From assembly GCF_030381805.1 (NCBI RefSeq), contig NZ_JAUDRH010000024.1, forward strand, positions 32,210-96,209: 64,000 nucleotides of DNA, written 5' to 3'. Within the stretch, counting starts at the first letter, position 1, and each line of letters opens with the position of its first letter. Under the pieces are notes generated by a model. The model worked only from the letters and a program-made list of their open reading frames with translations, did not search any database and was not told the DNA's origin. The stretch comes from Chlorogloeopsis sp. ULAP01 (GTDB lineage Bacteria; Cyanobacteriota; Cyanobacteriia; Cyanobacteriales; Nostocaceae). A program made the position numbers and the translations under genes. Shown here piece by piece: positions 1 through 8,584 of the stretch.

Positions 1-62
1 CAGTAGTTGGTTGTTTACCACTATTCACTAGCCACTATCCACTATCCAATATCCATTGACTA

Positions 63-845
63 ATGATCGAACCATTGATTGAATTAAAGGGAATTTCTAA
101 GTCCTTTGGTAATAATAAGGTTTTAGATGATATTGATTTGACGATTTATCAAGGAGAAGCATTGGGGATAATAGGGCCTAGTGGCACTGGTAAATCGACA
201 ATTTTACGTGTGATCGCGGGGTTAATTGCCCCTGATGCAGGAGAAATTTATATAGAAGGAACCCGGCGAGAGGGTTTGATTGAGGATGGAGCCGATCCGC
301 TTGGCATTGGAATGGTATTTCAGCAAGCGGCGTTATTTGATTCACTGACTGTGGAGGAAAATGTAGGGTTTTCATTATATCAATCCTCGAAACTGCCAAG
401 AGCGCGTATTCGCGAGTTGGTTGAAGAGAAATTGGAGATGGTGGGTTTGCCGGGAATAGGCGATCGCTATCCTGCTGAACTTTCTGGAGGTATGCGAAAA
501 CGAGTTAGTTTTGCCCGCGCGATTATGTCTAATCCTGAACACCCCGAAGAAGGGCCAGATGTTTTACTCTATGATGAGCCGACAGCTGGACTCGACCCGA
601 TCGCTTCCACAGTCATAGAAGATTTAATTAGGCAGTTACAATCTACGCAGGGAGCTTGTGGCACCTACGCAATTGTCACTCACCAAGACAGTACTATTCG
701 CCGAACAGCAGACAGAATTATCCTTCTCTATCAAGGTAAAGTGCAGTGGCAGGGTACAGTCAACGAAATCGATAGCACAGATAATGCTTTGATCAGACAG
801 TTTATGAGTGGAAGGGTATCAGGGCCAATTCAAGTAGTAGGTTAA
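63..845 (+). CDS. Mla/TGD-type lipid transport ABC ATPase
   Basis: ATPase subunit of a predicted MCE-type lipid transporter, acting on the cytoplasmic face of the membrane. The 260-residue product shows Walker A GPSGTGKST (38-46), a Q-loop glutamine at 87, signature LSGGM (140-144) and Walker B with catalytic Glu in VLLYDEP (167-173). The LSGGM form with RKR following is typical of MlaF/TGD3 ATPases rather than of nutrient importers. The next gene on the same strand, about 100 bases on, encodes the MCE-domain partner; the same pairing (Ycf22 plus ATPase) is known in other cyanobacteria and in plastids. No MlaE-type permease lies in the window. The family call is secure; the lipid substrate is inference. 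Confidence 0.9.
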   Translation: MIEPLIELKGISKSFGNNKVLDDIDLTIYQGEALGIIGPSGTGKSTILRVIAGLIAPDAGEIYIEGTRREGLIEDGADPLGIGMVFQQAALFDSLTVEENVGFSLYQSSKLPRARIRELVEEKLEMVGLPGIGDRYPAELSGGMRKRVSFARAIMSNPEHPEEGPDVLLYDEPTAGLDPIASTVIEDLIRQLQSTQGACGTYAIVTHQDSTIRRTADRIILLYQGKVQWQGTVNEIDSTDNALIRQFMSGRVSGPIQVVG

Positions 846-941
846 GACAATACGGGATTTTGAATTGCTAAGTGCTAATAGCTAATTGTTCATCGCAATT
901 AACCATTAACCATTAGCAATTAACAACAGGGAGGAGAAAAA

Positions 942-2348
942 ATGCGATCGCGAACATTGAGAGAAGGTTCTGTCGGATTATTGATATTAGTGGGGTTAGG
1001 CGTATTTGGAGCGATTATCTTATGGTTAAATCGCTTTACTGCTGCTAGAAGTTCGTATAAAGTGTTTGTTGAATTTGCTAACGCTGGTGGGATGCAAAAG
1101 GGGGCTGCGGTTCGTTATCGCGGCGTTAAGGTGGGTAATATTTCTGCTATCCGTCCAGGGCCAAACAATGTAGAAGTAGAAATAGAAATTGCCGATCCTA
1201 ACCTTATTATCCCTCGTGATGTCACAGTAGAAGCCAATCAATCCGGTTTGATTAGCGAAAGTATCGTTGACATTACACCCAAATCACCATTAACCTCCCA
1301 AGAAGTTGCTGCTAAACCATTAGACAAAAATTGCGATCCTAGCTTGATTGTTTGTAATGGCTCACGATTAAAAGGTCAGATTGGCATTAGCCTTGATGAA
1401 TTGATTCGCACTACCAGTCGCTTGGCTGTTCTTTATACTCAGCCAAACTTCTATGGCAATGCCAATGAAGCATTAAGAAACACTTCTGTTGCCGCAGCCG
1501 AAGTAGCTCAACTCAGTCGTGATATCTCTAATTTGACTAAATCTACGCAACAACAGTTAAGTAGTTTTTCAAATGCTGCAAATGCGGTATCAGATGCAGC
1601 AGATACAATCAGTGTATCCACTTCTAAAACTGTTGCTCAATTTGGTACTACAGCCCAGGAAATTAGTGCAACTGCAAATCAAGCTAATCAGTTGCTCAAT
1701 AACCTTAATACCCTGGTGACAACAAATCGTTCTTCGCTAGTTACAGCGTTAAATAATATTACCGAAACCAGCAACCAACTGCGAACAACAGTTGGTAGCC
1801 TATCGCCGACTGTAAATCGGTTAACGCAAGGAGAGTTACTACAAAATTTAGAAACCCTCTCGGCAAATGCTGCCCAAGCCTCAGCTAATTTGCGTGATGC
1901 TACCCAAGCGCTAAATACTCCTAGTAATCTGTTGGTACTACAACAAACTTTGGATTCTGCACGAGTAACATTTGAAAATACTCAGAAAATTACCTCTGAT
2001 TTGGATGATATAACTGGCGATCCTGCTTTGCGAGAAAAAATTAAGCAGTTGATTAATGGTTTGAGTGGTTTGGTATCTTCTACTGAGCAAATGCAACAGC
2101 AAGTCAAAGTCGCGTCTACCTTAGATGCAATTCAAACGGACATTAAAAATCCAAATGTCAGACTAACAGCACCAGAAAAAAGTCAACACCAGTTGATGTT
2201 TCACATTTCACCTCCTGCTATGACAAGTGCTAACAAACAACTTCAACCAAATGTGAATTTTGAATCTCTAAATTCATCTCAACAAAAGTTATTGCAGCAG
2301 TTACGACAGTACGAAAAGCAGCGACAGCAAGAGGAACTTGCTAAATGA
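942..2348 (+). CDS. MCE-domain (MlaD/Ycf22-like) lipid transport protein
   Basis: Substrate-binding component of the MCE transporter whose ATPase lies just upstream. It has one N-terminal membrane helix (residues 11-29), an MCE/MlaD domain at about 37-115 (FVEFANAGGMQKGAAVRYRG opens it), then a long Ala/Ser/Thr/Asn/Gln-rich helical tail of about 300 residues that probably forms a coiled coil reaching across the periplasm. A strong ribosome site, GGGAGGAG, sits 5 bases before the ATG. The 468-residue length fits the long-tailed cyanobacterial members. In plants the equivalent is TGD2 in the chloroplast envelope. Membership is clear; the cargo is unknown. Confidence 0.88.
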   Translation: MRSRTLREGSVGLLILVGLGVFGAIILWLNRFTAARSSYKVFVEFANAGGMQKGAAVRYRGVKVGNISAIRPGPNNVEVEIEIADPNLIIPRDVTVEANQSGLISESIVDITPKSPLTSQEVAAKPLDKNCDPSLIVCNGSRLKGQIGISLDELIRTTSRLAVLYTQPNFYGNANEALRNTSVAAAEVAQLSRDISNLTKSTQQQLSSFSNAANAVSDAADTISVSTSKTVAQFGTTAQEISATANQANQLLNNLNTLVTTNRSSLVTALNNITETSNQLRTTVGSLSPTVNRLTQGELLQNLETLSANAAQASANLRDATQALNTPSNLLVLQQTLDSARVTFENTQKITSDLDDITGDPALREKIKQLINGLSGLVSSTEQMQQQVKVASTLDAIQTDIKNPNVRLTAPEKSQHQLMFHISPPAMTSANKQLQPNVNFESLNSSQQKLLQQLRQYEKQRQQEELAK

Positions 2349-2360
2349 GCCAACAAAAAA

Positions 2361-2397
2361 GCGATCGCAATCTCATTGTTTTGACTGTTGCGATCGC
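2361..2397. terminator. HIP1-based inverted repeat between convergent genes
   Basis: GCGATCGCAA at 2361-2370 pairs with TTGCGATCGC at 2388-2397 around a 17-base loop, between the stops of the MCE gene (+) and rpiA (-). It could act as a two-way terminator. The stem is made of two HIP1 octamers, so chance pairing is possible. There is no clear T-run. Confidence 0.4.
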
Positions 2398-2420
2398 ATA
2401 TAAAATTTGTCTCTACAAAT

Positions 2421-3131
2421 TTATATTTTCCGTACCACAGGCTGATTGTCTTTGACTTCGCCAATTAAAACTACATCGGCACAATTGACAAAGATACCGT
2501 TTTCTAAAACACCAGGAATATTATTCAGTGTTTTCTCTAGATTTTCAGGGTCATCTATAGTCTCAAACTTAACATCTATTACCATATTACCTTGGTCGGT
2601 AATTACTGGGCCAGCTTTTTTGACTCCCATACGGAGTTCTGGTTTACCACCCAGCTTTTCAATTGCCTGCATCACGGGCGTGACTGCCATTGGAATCACT
2701 TCTACTGGCACAGGAAAAACTGAACCCAGGCGATCAACTAATTTGCCACCATCGACAACGACAACAAATTGATTAGCTAAATAATCTACTACCTTTTCAC
2801 GAGTATGTGCCGCACCACCACCTTTAATCAGATTTTTGTGCGGATCTACCTCATCAGCACCATCAATGGCAATATCAATATGGTCAATAGTGTCTAAAGT
2901 GGTTAACGGAATACCGTATTGCTTTGCCAAAACTTCTGCTTGAAAAGAGGTAGGAACACCAACAATATCTTTTAGTTCACCAGACTGAAGGCGTTCTCCG
3001 ATAAACTGAATGGCATATGCTGTTGTTGATCCCGTACCTAAACCGACAATAGAACCTGATTTGACTAAAGCTGCGGCAGCTTTGCCTACTTCTTGCTTCA
3101 TCAATTTCACGGGATCTGTCGCTGCGCTCAT
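2421..3131 (-). CDS. rpiA: Ribose-5-phosphate isomerase A
   Basis: Interconverts ribose-5-phosphate and ribulose-5-phosphate, in the Calvin cycle and the pentose phosphate pathway. Family motifs are intact: GLGTGST (30-36), DGADEVD (90-96) and KGGGAAHTREK (103-113), which holds the catalytic Glu 112. The 236-residue length is normal. The ATG at 3131 was chosen because CAGGAG lies 8 bases before it; an in-frame TTG at 3137 would sit almost on that ribosome site. A fructosamine-kinase family gene lies about 90 bases upstream on the same strand. That pairing suggests carbohydrate-related housekeeping but is not proof of an operon. Confidence 0.95.
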   Translation of the reverse strand: MSAATDPVKLMKQEVGKAAAALVKSGSIVGLGTGSTTAYAIQFIGERLQSGELKDIVGVPTSFQAEVLAKQYGIPLTTLDTIDHIDIAIDGADEVDPHKNLIKGGGAAHTREKVVDYLANQFVVVVDGGKLVDRLGSVFPVPVEVIPMAVTPVMQAIEKLGGKPELRMGVKKAGPVITDQGNMVIDVKFETIDDPENLEKTLNNIPGVLENGIFVNCADVVLIGEVKDNQPVVRKI

Positions 3132-3221
3132 TCCCAAAACTCCTGAAAAACTGACTATAGTCCATAGTAGGGGAGAGTGGGAGAGTGAAAAAGTTAAAAG
3201 TTAAAGTTTTAGAAGCAAAAT

Positions 3222-4085
3222 TTACCGCAAAATTCTTGCGATCGCACTATTAGCCTGAGACTCATACCCGCCACCAAACAGATTAAAATGATTGACTATG
3301 TGATACAAGTTATACAAAGTCTTTCGCTTCTCATATCCCTCATCTAGAGAAAAAATCTCGTTGTATCCCCGATAAAACGCTGCTGGAAAACCACCAAAAA
3401 GTTCTGTCATTGCGATATCGACTTCTCTATCTCCAAAGTAAGTCGCCGGATCGAAAATCACAGGTTCTCCTTGCACGCTAAACCCAGCATTCCCGCCCCA
3501 CAAATCACCATGTACCAAAGCCGGTTGCGGGTTGTGTCCTTCCAATAGTTCAGGAATAGCTGCCAGTAATTCTTCTGCTTGGGTAAAACGCCCGCCCCGC
3601 CGTCTTGCCAACTGAAATTGATAACCCAAGCGATGTTTGGCATAAAATTCTGCCCAGTCTGATGTCCAAGTGTTGATTTGCGGTGTAGAACCGATAGTGT
3701 TGTTGATTTCCCACCCAAAACCTTGCTGACTAGTAGTTTTGTGCATTGCCGCTAAATTACGCCCCATTTCTTCCCAAGACTTGGTATTACCTGAACCAAT
3801 CTCTAGCCATTCCAACACTAAATAGCAAGAATTTCCTGCTGTTCCCCAACAAATTGGCTTGGGAATGCGAATTGTATTTGTATCAAACATTTGCTGTAAA
3901 CCCAACGCCTCTGCTTCAAACATGGCAGCTTGAGATACTTGGTTAAGCTTGACAAAGTAGGTACGCTTACCGTCAAAGACAGCATATCCTTGGTTGATGC
4001 ATCCACCACCAATGCTGCGTCGCTGTGAGGAACAAAATTTTTCGCCACTTACTTGGCTAATATGGGCATCAATTTCAGTCCACAT
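3222..4085 (-). CDS. Fructosamine/ketosamine-3-kinase family protein
   Basis: Predicted kinase that phosphorylates sugars attached to protein amines, leading to deglycation. The 287 residues show the nucleotide loop SIGGGCINQGY (24-34), a lysine in FVKLN (44-48), the catalytic loop HGDLWGGN (192-199, Asp 194) and the metal-binding DPA (212-214). Length and motif spacing match the family. Cys 29 in the nucleotide loop is the position reported to form a redox-switch disulfide in plant FN3K homologues. The gene is followed by rpiA on the same strand. The substrate (ketosamines, erythrulosamines or ribulosamines) cannot be read from sequence. Confidence 0.87.
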   Translation of the reverse strand: MWTEIDAHISQVSGEKFCSSQRRSIGGGCINQGYAVFDGKRTYFVKLNQVSQAAMFEAEALGLQQMFDTNTIRIPKPICWGTAGNSCYLVLEWLEIGSGNTKSWEEMGRNLAAMHKTTSQQGFGWEINNTIGSTPQINTWTSDWAEFYAKHRLGYQFQLARRRGGRFTQAEELLAAIPELLEGHNPQPALVHGDLWGGNAGFSVQGEPVIFDPATYFGDREVDIAMTELFGGFPAAFYRGYNEIFSLDEGYEKRKTLYNLYHIVNHFNLFGGGYESQANSAIARILR

Positions 4086-4090
4086 TTTTT

Positions 4091-4115
4091 AGGGGATAGG
4101 GGATAGGGGACAGGG
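4091..4115. repeat. Heptamer tandem repeat
   Basis: Three and a half copies of AGGGGAT in a row, the last degenerate (GACAGGG), between two minus-strand genes. This is the short tandem heptamer style common in heterocystous cyanobacteria. Confidence 0.6.
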
Positions 4116-4154
4116 AACAATTAACATTATCTAATACTGATAACTGATAACTGT

Positions 4155-5441
4155 TTACTGATGTGGTTTGAGAACTACTACACCGTAAGCATTTGGAGAA
4201 AGATACTTTTGGGCTGCTGCCATCAAGTCAGTTGCATCCTGTGCCTGAATATGGTTTGGATAATCAAAGGCTGGTTCCAAATCTCCTATCAATGTTTGAT
4301 AGTAGCCATACAATCCGCCACGATCGCTTGGTGTTTCGTTACCAAAAATAAACCGATTCGCGACTCGCTGACGCACTTTGGCAATTTCTGACTCTGGAAT
4401 AATCTCTGTTTGCAGTCTCCTGATATTTTGGGCGATCGCCTCTTCTACAACAGTTAAATTTTCCACCGAACAATGGGCAGAAATATAAAATGTCCCTTGG
4501 AGTTTATGAGTAATATTGCTCGCAGAGATATGAGAAACTAGTCCCCGTTCTTCCCGCAAATCCCTGACAAGTCTAGATGTTCGCCCGTGTCCTAAAATGG
4601 CTGTCAAAACATCTAAAGCATAAGTTTCATCGAGTTGTATCAACCCTGGCACCCGCCAAAGCATTACCAGTCTTGCTTGCTGGAGACTTTCATCAATAAA
4701 TTCATGGCGGACAATTTCTGTAAATTTTGGTTCGGGAGCGATCGCTAAATGTTGATTGCTAGTTGTTGTTTTTTGATGGCGATCAGTTTGTGTAAATCCC
4801 TCGGCAACAATTTCAATTAATTCTTCTACTGGCAAATTACCCACAGCCACAGCTGTAATTGACTGAGGTTGATACCAACTACTATGAAAGTCCCGCATTT
4901 GCTGGGCTTGGAGTTGAGAAATTACCTTTTCTGGACCTAATACCGGACGTCGATAGGGTAGCTCTGCAAACGCTAATTCCATTGCCCTTGTGTAAGTTCG
5001 GCGACGGGGATTGTCTTCAGAACGCCTAATTTCTTCTAAGATGACAAATCGCTCCCGTTCAAAGGCGTCATCAGTAATACTAGCATTTAGTACCACATCT
5101 ATTTGGAGTGGGGCAAGCTCGGCAAAATCTTTAGGAGCAGTGGTGATGTAGTAATGAGTATAATCCTGGCTCGTGGCGGCATTGGTAACAGCACCCCGCT
5201 CTTCAATTCGACGTTCAAATTCCCCTATTGCTAGTCGCTCAGTTCCCTTAAAAATCATATGCTCTAAAAAGTGAGCCATGCCGTTAATTGCATCCGTTTC
5301 TATGGCTGAACCAACGTTAACCCACAAGCTGAGATTAACTGCTTCCACCGACATCTGTTCAGCCACGATTGTCAAACCATTGGGCAATTGGTGCAGTGTT
5401 GGTGCATTCAGGCGAGGAAGTTTTAGCAGGGTTGAGGTCAT
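4155..5441 (-). CDS. M16 family zinc peptidase, active-site intact
   Basis: Predicted zinc metallopeptidase of the pitrilysin/processing-peptidase family. The inverted zinc motif HFLEH is at 57-61 and the third ligand Glu 137 follows exactly 76 residues after His 61, as in active members. The 428-residue single-cassette form means it would work as a dimer. It resembles the active subunit at 26155-27399, sharing the C-terminal GLYGYY stretch, so the two look like paralogues. It is a single gene here, followed by the fructosamine-kinase gene. The substrate is unknown. Bacterial and plastid relatives degrade or mature peptides. Confidence 0.9.
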   Translation of the reverse strand: MTSTLLKLPRLNAPTLHQLPNGLTIVAEQMSVEAVNLSLWVNVGSAIETDAINGMAHFLEHMIFKGTERLAIGEFERRIEERGAVTNAATSQDYTHYYITTAPKDFAELAPLQIDVVLNASITDDAFERERFVILEEIRRSEDNPRRRTYTRAMELAFAELPYRRPVLGPEKVISQLQAQQMRDFHSSWYQPQSITAVAVGNLPVEELIEIVAEGFTQTDRHQKTTTSNQHLAIAPEPKFTEIVRHEFIDESLQQARLVMLWRVPGLIQLDETYALDVLTAILGHGRTSRLVRDLREERGLVSHISASNITHKLQGTFYISAHCSVENLTVVEEAIAQNIRRLQTEIIPESEIAKVRQRVANRFIFGNETPSDRGGLYGYYQTLIGDLEPAFDYPNHIQAQDATDLMAAAQKYLSPNAYGVVVLKPHQ

Positions 5442-5629
5442 GGGTTATTCAGAGGAACACTAATACTCTATATCTTACATAGGCTTTAATTGAGCATTGT
5501 AAAGATATCACTTCACTATAGAAAATTTACTGATTCTTACCTGTGTTGTGAAGGTACTTTTGTTATGGCGATCGCAACAATCAGATAAAATTATGAATAT
5601 AAATATTAAGAAATATAAAGAAATCTTCA

Positions 5630-7144
5630 ATGACCAGTCGTAAAAACAAATCCCGTGCGATCGTGATCGGTGCTGGAATCGGCGGACTCACTGCTGGAGC
5701 ATTATTGGCGCATAGAGGATATAGTGTTCTGATTTTGGATCAAGCCTTAGTACCAGGAGGCTGTGCTTCTACCTTTAAGCGCAAAGGCTTTACCTTTGAT
5801 GTCGGGGCTACCCAAGTAGCAGGATTGGAGCCAGGAGGAATCCACCACCGGATTTTCTCAGAATTAGCAATTGAATTACCAAAAGCCACGCCTTGCGATC
5901 CTGCTTGTGCTGTTTATTTACCTGGAGAACAAACACCTATTAATGTTTGGCGCGCTCCCGAAAAATGGCAAGAAGAACGGCAAAGGCAGTTTCCAGGCAG
6001 TGAGCCTTTTTGGCAGTTAATAGCAGCATTATTTAAAGCAAGTTGGGAATTTCAAGGACGCAACCCGGTACTACCACCCCGCAACCTTTGGGATTTGTCG
6101 CAACTAATTAAAGCCGTACGTCCAGGTACATTAATTACTGTGCCTTATACCTTATTTACAGTTGGTGATGCTTTGCGTGCCTATGGGCTAGAAAATGATA
6201 GGCGTTTGCGCACATTTTTGGATTTGCAACTGAAGTTATATTCTCAGGTGAATGCAGAGGAAACTGCTTTACTTTACGCGGCTACGGCATTGAACGTATC
6301 ACAACAACCGCAAGGATTATTTCATCTCCAAGGTAGTATGCAGGTACTGAGCGATCGCCTAGTAGAAGCCCTCGAAAGAGATGGCGGAAAGTTGTTAATG
6401 CGCCATAGTGTCGAACAAATTATCGTCAAGCATGGCAAAGCAACGGCAGTGATAATTCGCGATCGCCAAACTGGGGAAGTGTGGACAGAACCAGCAGATT
6501 GCATAGTTGCTAATGTTACCGTCCAAAATTTAATGCAATTGCTAAGTAAAAAAGCGCCCCGTGGATATCAAAAGCGCGTGCAAAAATTACCACCCGCATC
6601 AGGTGCTTTTGTAGTGTATTTAGGTGTAGATGAAAGCGCTATTCCACTTGAATGTCCACCCCACCTACAGTTTATGTATGATCTGAATGGCCCGCTTGGT
6701 GAGAATAATTCTTTGTTTGTATCCGTTAGTCATCCAGGGGATGGTCGTGCGCCTGCCGGAAGAAGCACAATTATTGCATCCACTTTTGTAGATCCGCAAA
6801 ATTGGTGGCACACAGAAGATTATCAAGGTTTAAAGAAAAAGTATACAGAAGATGCGATCGCTCGCCTTGCTCAATTCTTCTACTTGAAACCAGAAACTAT
6901 TATTCATGTAGAATCAGCAACACCCCGCACATTTGCAAAGTTCACAGCACGCGAGCAAGGAATTGTTGGTGGTATTGGTCAAAGAATACCTACGTTTGGG
7001 CCTTTTGGTTTTGCCAATCGTACACCCATCAATCATTTGTGGTTAGTTGGTGACTCAACCCATCCCGGTGAAGGTACCGCAGGCGTCAGTTACTCTGCAC
7101 TGACAGTAGTCAAGCAAATAGAAGCAGAATTTAAAAGGAGTTAG
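5630..7144 (+). CDS. crtD: Carotenoid desaturase, CrtD-like (C-3',4')
   Basis: FAD-dependent carotenoid desaturase/isomerase family protein of 504 residues. It opens with a dinucleotide fold, VIGAGIGGL (12-20), followed by the family PGGCAST segment (42-48), and ends with a second FAD motif (WLVGDSTHPGEGTAGV). Features such as the VAGLEPGG segment after residue 60 fit the cyanobacterial CrtD group, which desaturates the end of monocyclic carotenoids for myxol glycosides, better than the CrtH isomerase group. That choice is partly from memory of the families. It stands alone on the plus strand, with no ribosome site clearly visible before the ATG. Confidence 0.75.
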   Translation: MTSRKNKSRAIVIGAGIGGLTAGALLAHRGYSVLILDQALVPGGCASTFKRKGFTFDVGATQVAGLEPGGIHHRIFSELAIELPKATPCDPACAVYLPGEQTPINVWRAPEKWQEERQRQFPGSEPFWQLIAALFKASWEFQGRNPVLPPRNLWDLSQLIKAVRPGTLITVPYTLFTVGDALRAYGLENDRRLRTFLDLQLKLYSQVNAEETALLYAATALNVSQQPQGLFHLQGSMQVLSDRLVEALERDGGKLLMRHSVEQIIVKHGKATAVIIRDRQTGEVWTEPADCIVANVTVQNLMQLLSKKAPRGYQKRVQKLPPASGAFVVYLGVDESAIPLECPPHLQFMYDLNGPLGENNSLFVSVSHPGDGRAPAGRSTIIASTFVDPQNWWHTEDYQGLKKKYTEDAIARLAQFFYLKPETIIHVESATPRTFAKFTAREQGIVGGIGQRIPTFGPFGFANRTPINHLWLVGDSTHPGEGTAGVSYSALTVVKQIEAEFKRS

Positions 7145-7222
7145 TGTGAGATGCCCTATACCAGCTTATAGCAGGTAATGAAAACCTATCTTCTCTAGCC
7201 CCTAGCCCCTAATTTTAAGAGG

Positions 7223-7894
7223 CTACATATAGCTAACCTGAGAATGGGAATGGGAAGCCTTTTGAATTTCTTCTTTAATACTGTCGATGTCAATGAAGCA
7301 ATCAGCAACATTAATCAAGCTTTCGCTAGTCATAGAACGCAAACTGACAACCTCTACCCTTACTCCTTTGTAGGAGACAGCGTTAACAGCATAAGCAAGG
7401 TCTCCATCCCCGCTCACTAAAACCACAGTATCGCAGTAGGGAGCTAAAGTCATCATATCTACAGCAAGTTCCACTTCCAAATTGGCTTTTTTAGAACCAT
7501 CAGGAAATTGCACTACATCTTTGGTGACTACACGATAACCATTACGACGCATCCATAATAGAAAACCCTGCTGTTTTTCATTGGTGCGATCCACTCCAGT
7601 GTAGAAGAAAGCACGCAAAAGTTTGCCACCTTTTGCTAGATGGCAAAGTAATTTTGAATAATCAATTTCAATACCTAGTTGCAAAGCCGCATAAAATAAG
7701 TTTGAACCATCAATCAGAACAACTACTCGACCGCGATTTGAGACATTGCAAATCGATTCTTCACTAGAAATATCTGGCATTTCGATGTTGTCATCTTGAA
7801 AACTCGTTTCAAGCAAATTTGGTTCTTGATATAGCGGTTGCTGTTTCCATCCTTGATTTTGATTGTTTTTTTTGTTAAAATTAGCAATAGTCAT
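7223..7894 (-). CDS. NYN-domain protein, LabA-type
   Basis: PIN-like NYN domain protein of 223 residues, a fold of predicted RNA nucleases. After a Gln/Asn-rich 55-residue leader comes VVVLIDGSNLFYA (57-69) with Asp 62, then an acidic VD pair near 146 and SGDGDLAYAV (161-170), which complete the metal site. The closest named relative is LabA, which affects clock output in Synechococcus; that role is not shown here. The ATG at 7894 has GAGG five bases before it and is preferred over an in-frame TTG at 7918. Confidence 0.85.
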   Translation of the reverse strand: MTIANFNKKNNQNQGWKQQPLYQEPNLLETSFQDDNIEMPDISSEESICNVSNRGRVVVLIDGSNLFYAALQLGIEIDYSKLLCHLAKGGKLLRAFFYTGVDRTNEKQQGFLLWMRRNGYRVVTKDVVQFPDGSKKANLEVELAVDMMTLAPYCDTVVLVSGDGDLAYAVNAVSYKGVRVEVVSLRSMTSESLINVADCFIDIDSIKEEIQKASHSHSQVSYM

Positions 7895-8584
7895 TATTAC
7901 CTCTAAATGTAAATTCAAGAAATTTGTTAAGACAAATTGTCAATGAAAGACTGTGATTGTTAGCGCAAAGGCACATTCAGCTTTCTTACAGTTTGTCAAA
8001 GTTTTGTTTGAGTGTGGACTTGCTCAATATAGAGTGTCACATTACAACTACTTGGCCAAAGATGATAGCTCATATTTTATATAAAGAACAATCTATGCCA
8101 GATGAGAAAATCGGCAGGAGATATTGTCAGTAGCTTTGTGTAGCAATTAAATCCCTTTTATAACATATGTAACGTAAATGCAAACTAGTGTTCTAAACTT
8201 TACAGCACTGTAGTCTGTGCCTGGTAAATCTGTTTTACCCCTATTAGCATAAAAATTCATTCTAGTTCATTGTCGACTTGACTGTGGGGCAGGTAATACA
8301 GATTCAGAGTTCCAACCTTTGAACTATCATCAGGTTATACGATTTTGGATACTTCGATAAGCTCAGTACAAGTTTTGGAAATGGAATTGAAAATTGCCTT
8401 CTATCTTCGGGTTCCGGTAATCCATCTGCCCTGAATCAATTTTTCAATTGGTGTGAGGAGATACCACAAATATTAAGTCTCTAACTAACGGCTTTTTCAC
8501 CGCAAGCAACAAATGCAAGAAACACCTCTGTTGCCTTTCCTTCTACCATCTGCCCTCTGCCTTTGTTAACAGACAAATTGAATG
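7895..8584. other. Gene-free stretch with one dispersed repeat
   Basis: No open frame of quality was found. It holds the upstream region of the NYN gene and, at 8347-8374, a 28-base repeat (GGATACTTCGATAAGCTCAG and on) that recurs at 23128-23155. Confidence 0.5.
8347..8374 (+). repeat. Dispersed 28-bp repeat, copy 1
   Basis: Starts GGATACTTCGATAAGCTCAG. The copy at 23128-23155 differs by one base (CGATAAG versus CGACAAG). Both copies are intergenic. Confidence 0.7.
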
